From contig DATLYF010000015.1 of assembly GCA_035575095.1 (NCBI GenBank), positions 1 to 35,738 on the forward strand: DNA of 35,738 bases. Direction: 5' to 3'. Made by a program: the position numbers and the translations under genes. This document shows positions 30,416 through 35,738 of the stretch, piece after piece. Source of the DNA: DATLYF01 sp035575095. GTDB taxonomy: Bacteria; Pseudomonadota; Gammaproteobacteria; Competibacterales; Competibacteraceae. The notes beneath the pieces were generated by a model. It saw nothing but the letters and a program-made list of their open reading frames with translations. It was not told where the DNA came from and did not search any database. The stretch's first letter is position 1. Every line of letters starts with the position of its first letter.

Positions 30416-31486
30416 ATGCCGCTCGTCGCCCATTCCGACCTGCCCAGCTTCGCGCGCCTGGCCGCCGAAGGCGAGCAGGTGCTGCCTCTGGAGCGGGCCG
30501 CCCACCAGGACATCCGCGAGCTGCACATCGGCCTGCTCAACATGATGCCGGATGCCGCGCTCGCCCCTACCGAGCGCCAGTTCATGCGCCTGGTCGGCAA
30601 CTGCAACCGCATCGCCCAGTTCTACGTGCATCCGTTCTCCTTCGACGTCATCGAGCGCGGACCCGCGGCGCGCGACTACATCGCCCGCTACTACGAGCGC
30701 TTCGAGGATCTGCAGCGCGACGGCCTGGATGCGCTGATCATCACCGGCGCCAACCCGAGAAGCCGCGACATCACCGCCGAGGCCTTCTGGCAGCCGCTCA
30801 CCGAAGTGCTGGCCTGGGCGCGGGAGAATGTCACCTCGACGCTGTGCGCCTGCCTGGCCACCCATGCCACGGTCAAGCATTTCCACAACATCGAGCGCAT
30901 TCCGCTGTCGGCCAAGCGTTGGGGAGTGTACTCGCACAAGGTCACCGACCGCTCACATCCGCTGGTGCGTAGCATCAACACCCGCTTCGACGTGCCGCAT
31001 TCGCGCTGGAACGAGATCACCCGGCCGCAGTTGGAGAAAGCCGGGCTGCACGTGCTGGTGGAGAGCGCCGAGGCCGGGGTGCACTTGGCGGTGAGCGGCG
31101 ACGGCTTTCGCTTCGTCTACTTCCAGGGGCATCCGGAATACGACCGCAACAGCCTGCTCAAGGAGTACAAGCGCGAGGTGCTGCGCTACTTCAGTGGCGA
31201 GCTGGAGAACTACCCGCCCCATCCCGAGCACTACTTCCCGGAGCCGGCCATGACGCTGCTCGAGGAATACCGCGAGCGCGCCATGGAGCGGCGCGATCCG
31301 GCGCTGGCGGCGCAGTTCCCGGAGGAGCAGGTGCTGCCCTGGATCGACAACACCTGGGGCGATTCCGGCAAGATCCTGGTCAACAACTGGCTGGGGCTGG
31401 TCTACCAAGTAACCCACCGGGACCGCCGTATCCCTTTCATGGACGGGGTGGACCCGCGCGATCCGCTGGGCTTGCGCGGGCGCTGA
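30416..31486 (+). CDS. metA: Homoserine O-acyltransferase, MetA type
   Basis: This 356-residue protein acylates homoserine at the first committed step of methionine synthesis. The glutamine-amidotransferase-like fold is shown by LLNMMPDAALAPTERQF (41-57), catalytic Cys146 (STLCACLATHA, aligned to E. coli Cys142) and His239-Glu241 in FQGHPEYDR. The substrate-selectivity loop after IITGA reads NPRSRDI instead of the PLGLVEF of E. coli, so succinyl versus acetyl preference cannot be read off. The tail beyond NNWLGLVYQ is about 20 residues longer than in E. coli MetA. Start ATG 30416 follows GGAGGAGCTGAATACG, an ideal ribosome site overlapping the end of the ATPase gene. Confidence 0.93.
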   Translation: MPLVAHSDLPSFARLAAEGEQVLPLERAAHQDIRELHIGLLNMMPDAALAPTERQFMRLVGNCNRIAQFYVHPFSFDVIERGPAARDYIARYYERFEDLQRDGLDALIITGANPRSRDITAEAFWQPLTEVLAWARENVTSTLCACLATHATVKHFHNIERIPLSAKRWGVYSHKVTDRSHPLVRSINTRFDVPHSRWNEITRPQLEKAGLHVLVESAEAGVHLAVSGDGFRFVYFQGHPEYDRNSLLKEYKREVLRYFSGELENYPPHPEHYFPEPAMTLLEEYRERAMERRDPALAAQFPEEQVLPWIDNTWGDSGKILVNNWLGLVYQVTHRDRRIPFMDGVDPRDPLGLRGR

Positions 31487-31525
31487 GCGGACCTCCCAAG
31501 CCGCGGTGGCAAGTGCGCACCGGGC

Positions 31526-34500
31526 TCAAGGCGCGGGCAGCGCCACGTGCTCCAGCAGCTCCGCCACCACCGCCGCCCGGCTCTCCGCATCGGGTAGCTC
31601 ACAGCTGAAGCGCAGCCGGTCCTGGCCGTCCAGCTTGTAGACTTGCGGCTGGCGCTGGATGAGCTGGATCAGCTTGACCGTATCGACCCGCGGTTCGGGG
31701 CCGAACAGGATGCGTCCGCCCTTGGGACCGACCTCGATCTTTCGCACCCCGACCGGGGTGGCGCTGAGCTTGAGTTCGGTGACGCGGAACAGGGTCTTGA
31801 CCGGAGGCGGCAGCAGGCCGAAGCGGTCGATCATCTCCACCTGCAGTTCGCGCAGTTCCGCGTGGTCAGCGGCCGAGGCGATGCGCTTGTAGAGGATCAG
31901 CCGACTGTGCACGTCGGGCAGGTAGTCCTCGGGGATCAGCGCCGGCGCCTGCAGGTCGACTTCCGGGCCGTGGTCCAGAGGCCGCTCCAGGTCCGGCACC
32001 TGGCCGGCCTTGAGGGCCTTCACCGCGCGCTCGAGCAGCTCCATGTAGAGGGTGAAGCCGACCTCGTGGATCTGCCCGCTCTGCTCTTCGCCGAGCAGCT
32101 CGCCGGCGCCGCGGATCTCCAGGTCGTGGTTGGCCAGCATGAAGCCGGCGCCCAGGTCCTCCAGCGATTCGATGGCCTCGATGCGCTTGATCGCGTCCGC
32201 GGTCATCACTTTCTTCGGCGGCACGATCAGGTAGCAGTAGGCGCGGTGGTGGGAGCGCCCGACCCGGCCGCGTAACTGGTGCAGTTGCGCCAGGCCCAGC
32301 TTGTCGGCGCGGTTGATGAGCATGGTGTTGGCCGAGGGCACGTCGATGCCGGACTCGATGATGGTGGTGCACACCAATAGGTTGCAGCGCTGGTGGTAGA
32401 AGTCCAGCATCACCCGCTCCAGCTCGCGCTCGCGCATCTGGCCGTGGGCTACGGCGATGCGGGCGCTGGGCACGATCGCCGATAGCTCGCGAGCGATGCG
32501 CTCGATGCTCTCCACTTCGTTGTGCAGGAAATAGATCTGGCCGCCGCGCTTGAGCTCGCGCTGGCAGGCTTCCTGGATCAGCGCCCGGTTCCACTCGCCG
32601 ACGAAGGTCTTGACCGCCAGCCGTCCGGCCGGCGGGGTGGCGATCACCGACAGATCGCGCAGGCCGGAGAGGGCCATGTTGAGGGTACGCGGAATGGGGG
32701 TGGCGGTCAGGGTGAGTACGTCCACTTCGGCGCGCAACTGCTTGAGGCGCTCCTTCTGGCGCACACCGAAGCGGTGCTCCTCGTCGATGATCACCAGCCC
32801 CAGGCGCTTGAAGCGCACGTCCTCCTGGATCAGCTTGTGGGTGCCGATGACGATGTCCACCGTGCCCTCGGCCAGCCCCTGCAGGATCTTGTCGACCTCC
32901 TTCTTGGAGCGAAAGCGCGACAGGCTCTCGATGCGCACCGGCCAGTCGGCGAAGCGGTCAAGGAAGTTCTGGTAATGCTGCTGGGCCAGCAGCGTGGTCG
33001 GCACCAGCACCGCCGCCTGGCGGCCGTCCTGCACGGCAAGGAAGGCGGCGCGCATGGCCACCTCGGTCTTGCCGAAACCGACATCGCCGCACACCACCCG
33101 GTCCATGGGCCGGCCGGTGCGCATGTCCTCCAGCACCGCTTCGATGGCCGCGGCCTGGTCGGGTGTCTCTTCGAAGGGGAAGGCAGCGGCGAAGGCACGG
33201 TAATCGCCTGCGCTCAAGGTGAAGGCGTGGCCGGGGCGGGCCTCGCGCCGGGCGTAGAGATCGAGCAGTTCGGCGGCGGCGTCGCGCACCTTCTCGGCGG
33301 CTTTGCGCCTGGCCTGCTCCCACTGATCGGAACCCAGGCGGTGCAGCGGCGCCAGCTCCGGAGCGGTGCCGGTGTAGCGGCTGACCTTGTGCAGCGCCGA
33401 GACCGGCACGTACAGGCGCTGGCCGTCGGCATACTCCAGCACCATGCACTCGGTGGTGATACCGGCTGCTTCCAGAGTCTGCAGGCCTTGGTAACGGCCC
33501 ACGCCGTGATCCTCGTGGACCACCGGAGCGCCCACCGCCAGGTCGCTCAAGTTGCGCACGATGGCGTCGGCGTCGCGCACCGGGCCGCGGCGGCGCACCA
33601 CCCGTGGGCGCTCGCCGTATAACTGCGCCTCGACGATCACTGCCAGGGCCGGCTGCTGCAGCAGCAGGCCCTGTTCTAGCGGCGCCACGGTAATGGCCAG
33701 CGCAGCGGCGCTGTCCAGAAACGCCTGCCAGCCGTCCAGCAGGTGCGGACGGACGCCGTGGCGGTGCAGGGTCTCCAGCAGTTGTTCGCGGCGCCCGGCG
33801 CTCTCGGCCACGAACAGCACTCGGCCCGGGAAGCCGGTGAGAAAATCCAGCAGCCGCGCCGCCGGCTGCTCGGCACGCGGGTCGAGGGGCAGGGGCGGCG
33901 GTTCGGCGCAGGCGTAGTGCACTCCATCGCCGTCGTCGGTGAGTTCCACGCCGGCCAGGCGTGCCAGCGCCTGCTGCTGCTCGGCCGCGCTCAGGAACAG
34001 CTGCTCGGGCGGCAAGATGGGCCGTTCCAGGTCGTAGCGGTGCTGCTCGTAGCGCTCGGCGAGCTGCTCCTGGAAAGCGCTGACCGCCTCCTCCACCCCC
34101 GGCAGACGGATGGCCAGGGTGTCGGCCGGCAGGTAGTCGAACAGGGTGGCGGTGTGCTCGAAGAACAGGGGCAGGTAGTACTCGATGCCGCCCGGCGCCA
34201 GGCCGTCGCTGACGTCGCGGTAGATCGGGCTCTGCTGCGGGTCGCCGTGGAAGGTGGCGCGGAAGCGCTGGCGGAAGCGGGTGATGGCCTCCTTGGTCAG
34301 CGGGAATTCGCGCGCCGGCAAGAGCTCGATGCGCTCGACTCTCTCCACGGTGCGCTGAGTCTCCGGGTCGAAGGTACGGATACTGTCGATCTCCTCGTCC
34401 AGCAGGTCGAGGCGATAGGGCGCGGCGGCGCCCATGGGGTAGAGATCGATGATGGAGCCGCGCACCGCGAACTCGCCGTGCTCCATCACCTGCGAGACGC

Positions 34501-34990
34501 AAGTGTAGCCGGCCGCCTCCAGGCGCAGCCGCAGCCCGTGCAGGTCGAGGCGCTCGCCCACAGCGAGCAGCAGGGCGTGGCCGTCCAGGTAGCCGCGCGG
34601 GCACAGCCGCTGCAACAGGGTGGCCACCGGCACGATCAGCACGCCGCGCCTGCGGGTCGGCAGGCGATAGAGGGTGGCCAGGCGTTGCGAGACGATGTCC
34701 TGATGTGGCGAGAACACATCGTAAGGCAGGGTTTCCCAGTCCGGAAACACCAGAATCTCCTGCCCCCTGGCGAAGAACTGCAGCTCCGCCTCCAGGCGCA
34801 GCGCCCCCTGGCTGTCGGCGGTGACAGCCAGCACCAGACCGGCATGGCGTTCGGCGGCGCGGGCGATGGCCAGCGCTGGGGCGCTGCCGGCGAACCCGGA
34901 CCAGCGCAGCGGCGGGCCAGGGCGGCGCGGCAGGGTGGGGACGAGGGGGGAGACGGCAGGCGACAGGTCGGATGGGACGGTCGAGGCCAT
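31526..34990 (-). CDS. mfd: Transcription-repair coupling factor
   Basis: This 1154-residue Mfd removes RNA polymerase stalled at DNA damage and recruits UvrA. In order, it shows the UvrB-like N-terminal part (FPDWETLPYDVFSPH), the RNA-polymerase-interacting CarD-like domain (GAPVVHEDHGVGRYQGL), RecG-type helicase motifs (CGDVGFGKTEVAMRAAF Walker A; IIDEEHRFG motif II; LTATPIPRTLNMAL motif III; TTIIESGIDVPSANT; QLRGRVGRS motif VI) and the C-terminal TRCF domain. Length is typical. ATG 34990 is chosen; GTG 35032 would add a short unconserved stretch. There is no strong ribosome site. It converges on metA with a 39-base gap. Confidence 0.96.
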   Translation of the reverse strand: MASTVPSDLSPAVSPLVPTLPRRPGPPLRWSGFAGSAPALAIARAAERHAGLVLAVTADSQGALRLEAELQFFARGQEILVFPDWETLPYDVFSPHQDIVSQRLATLYRLPTRRRGVLIVPVATLLQRLCPRGYLDGHALLLAVGERLDLHGLRLRLEAAGYTCVSQVMEHGEFAVRGSIIDLYPMGAAAPYRLDLLDEEIDSIRTFDPETQRTVERVERIELLPAREFPLTKEAITRFRQRFRATFHGDPQQSPIYRDVSDGLAPGGIEYYLPLFFEHTATLFDYLPADTLAIRLPGVEEAVSAFQEQLAERYEQHRYDLERPILPPEQLFLSAAEQQQALARLAGVELTDDGDGVHYACAEPPPLPLDPRAEQPAARLLDFLTGFPGRVLFVAESAGRREQLLETLHRHGVRPHLLDGWQAFLDSAAALAITVAPLEQGLLLQQPALAVIVEAQLYGERPRVVRRRGPVRDADAIVRNLSDLAVGAPVVHEDHGVGRYQGLQTLEAAGITTECMVLEYADGQRLYVPVSALHKVSRYTGTAPELAPLHRLGSDQWEQARRKAAEKVRDAAAELLDLYARREARPGHAFTLSAGDYRAFAAAFPFEETPDQAAAIEAVLEDMRTGRPMDRVVCGDVGFGKTEVAMRAAFLAVQDGRQAAVLVPTTLLAQQHYQNFLDRFADWPVRIESLSRFRSKKEVDKILQGLAEGTVDIVIGTHKLIQEDVRFKRLGLVIIDEEHRFGVRQKERLKQLRAEVDVLTLTATPIPRTLNMALSGLRDLSVIATPPAGRLAVKTFVGEWNRALIQEACQRELKRGGQIYFLHNEVESIERIARELSAIVPSARIAVAHGQMRERELERVMLDFYHQRCNLLVCTTIIESGIDVPSANTMLINRADKLGLAQLHQLRGRVGRSHHRAYCYLIVPPKKVMTADAIKRIEAIESLEDLGAGFMLANHDLEIRGAGELLGEEQSGQIHEVGFTLYMELLERAVKALKAGQVPDLERPLDHGPEVDLQAPALIPEDYLPDVHSRLILYKRIASAADHAELRELQVEMIDRFGLLPPPVKTLFRVTELKLSATPVGVRKIEVGPKGGRILFGPEPRVDTVKLIQLIQRQPQVYKLDGQDRLRFSCELPDAESRAAVVAELLEHVALPAP

Positions 34991-35065
34991 GGCAAGTTCG
35001 GTAAATACGCGGCAAGTTGCCGATTTTCCCACAACCGGGCGGGCTTGGCACCCCGGCGCGCCGCT

Positions 35066-35738
35066 TCAGTTCCCCCGTGGCTTGGCCCGACGGGTCGGCT
35101 CGGCGCTCCACGGATCGTCCGGCCAGGGGTGTTTGGGATAGCGACCCTTGAGCTCTTTTTTTACCTCGGCGTAGGTGCGCTCCCAGAAACTGCGCAGATC
35201 CTGGGTCACCTGGATGGGGCGCAGGGCGGGGGAGAGCAGGTGCAGGGTGACCGGCACCCGGCCGCCGGCGACGCGGGGGGTGTCGGCCAGGCCGAACAGC
35301 TCCTGCAGCTTCACCGCTAGCACCGGTGCCGTACCGTCGGCGGAATAGGTGAGGCGGATGCGTGAGCCGCTGGGCACGGGGAGATGGGTGGGGGCCAGCT
35401 CTTCCAGCTTCTGCGGCAGCGGCCAGGGCAGTCGGCTCTGCAGGATGGCGGCCAGATCCAGCCGAACCAGGTGCTCGCGGCGCACGATACCATCCAGATG
35501 CGGCTCCAGCCAGTCCTCCAGATGCCTCTCCAGCCAGGCGTCGGAGACCTCGGGCCAGGCTTCTTCGGGGCGCCAGCGGCGCAGGCTCTCCACCCGCGCC
35601 TGCCACTGGCGCAGCGTCTCGTTCCAGGGCAGCGCCGCCAGGCCGAGCTGGCGCACCCCCTCCAGCATGGCGGCGCGCAGCTGCGCCGGATCGGCCTTGG
35701 CCGGCGGGCGGCGCTCCAGCACCAGGGCATCCAGACAG
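35066..35738 (-). CDS. hrpB: ATP-dependent helicase HrpB, C-terminal part
   Basis: The frame runs off the right edge of the window (upstream codons LDAL continue open), so the N-terminal helicase core is outside. The visible 224 residues are the HrpB C-terminal domain: LRLTYSADGTAPVLAVKLQE-type sequence, LFGLADTPRVAGGRVPVTLHL, RPIQVTQDLRSFWERTYAEV and the terminal RYPKHPWPDDPWSAEPTRRA, all hallmarks of the family. HrpB is a DEAH-box RNA helicase of ill-defined role in gammaproteobacteria. The stop is 75 bases before the mfd start on the same strand. Confidence 0.93.
   Translation of the reverse strand, partial: CLDALVLERRPPAKADPAQLRAAMLEGVRQLGLAALPWNETLRQWQARVESLRRWRPEEAWPEVSDAWLERHLEDWLEPHLDGIVRREHLVRLDLAAILQSRLPWPLPQKLEELAPTHLPVPSGSRIRLTYSADGTAPVLAVKLQELFGLADTPRVAGGRVPVTLHLLSPALRPIQVTQDLRSFWERTYAEVKKELKGRYPKHPWPDDPWSAEPTRRAKPRGN

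Noticed and set aside
32958..35606. 882-codon frame on the minus strand spanning mfd and hrpB.
   Set aside because: It overlaps mfd in another frame, is Arg/Pro/Gly-rich low-complexity and has no conserved motif.
1..35738. CRISPR arrays, tRNA/rRNA genes, transposases or phage genes.
   Set aside because: No regularly spaced repeats, no tRNA T-loop or rRNA signatures, and no transposase, integrase or phage structural motifs were seen on either strand.

Overview
The window is a high-GC, densely coded stretch of a gammaproteobacterial chromosome. Three things point to a purple-sulfur-bacterium-like or related PHA-storing gammaproteobacterium: a class III (PhaC/PhaE) polyhydroxyalkanoate synthase with a 355-residue PhaC, the sulfur-carrier and DsrE-type proteins, and the nagZ / purine phosphoribosyltransferase / methylthioinosine phosphorylase gene order. 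This placement is inference. I see no phage, transposase, CRISPR array, rRNA or tRNA.

Layout. 1-5025 (+): the end of a histidine-utilisation locus (hutD, cut by the window edge, then hutH), followed by a class III CoA-transferase, an acyl-CoA dehydrogenase and a GNAT acetyltransferase. 5068-6690 (-): a thiamine-diphosphate 2-keto-acid (indolepyruvate/phenylpyruvate) decarboxylase with a palindromic AT-rich promoter region. 6985-8045 (+): a well-formed cobalamin riboswitch followed not by a recognisable B12 gene but by a signal-peptide-like short ORF, an unrecognised 111-residue protein and a nested inverted repeat. 8046-9023: a secreted phytase-like/esterase-like protein. 9312-13391: the PHA module, phaA-phaB-phaR on + converging on phaC and an unusually short phaE on -. 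The latter two are joined by 4-base start/stop overlaps to an upstream BepA-type M48 protease gene (13388-14854). 15085-16419 (+): tusA, a nitroreductase and a truncated FkbM-type methyltransferase. 16475-19980 (-): a thiamine ABC importer (thiB-thiP-thiQ) behind a TPP riboswitch. 20049-20531: a CYTH phosphohydrolase. 20542-24399 (-): a three-gene signalling operon (triple-PAS histidine kinase, receiver-PP2C phosphatase, STAS protein). 24503-27544 (+): nagZ, a DsrE-like protein, hpt, methylthioinosine phosphorylase and a small membrane protein. 27809-29425: a BCCT betaine/choline-type transporter with three in-phase operator-like repeats upstream and a strong terminator downstream. 29544-31486: an unknown P-loop ATPase followed by metA. 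31526-35738 (-): mfd and the C-terminal part of hrpB.

How the parts work together. phaA and phaB make 3-hydroxybutyryl-CoA from acetyl-CoA, PhaC/PhaE polymerises it, and PhaR is the likely granule-linked repressor. Thiamine uptake is gated by the TPP riboswitch. The kinase/phosphatase/STAS operon is a partner-switch signalling module whose anti-sigma-type kinase is not encoded here.

Most worth following up: a cysteine in place of the MIO-forming serine of HutH (position 143), the cobalamin riboswitch with no recognisable B12 gene behind it, the nested inverted repeat after it, the minimal PhaE in a protease-phaE-phaC coupled operon, and the three phased repeats before the BCCT gene.
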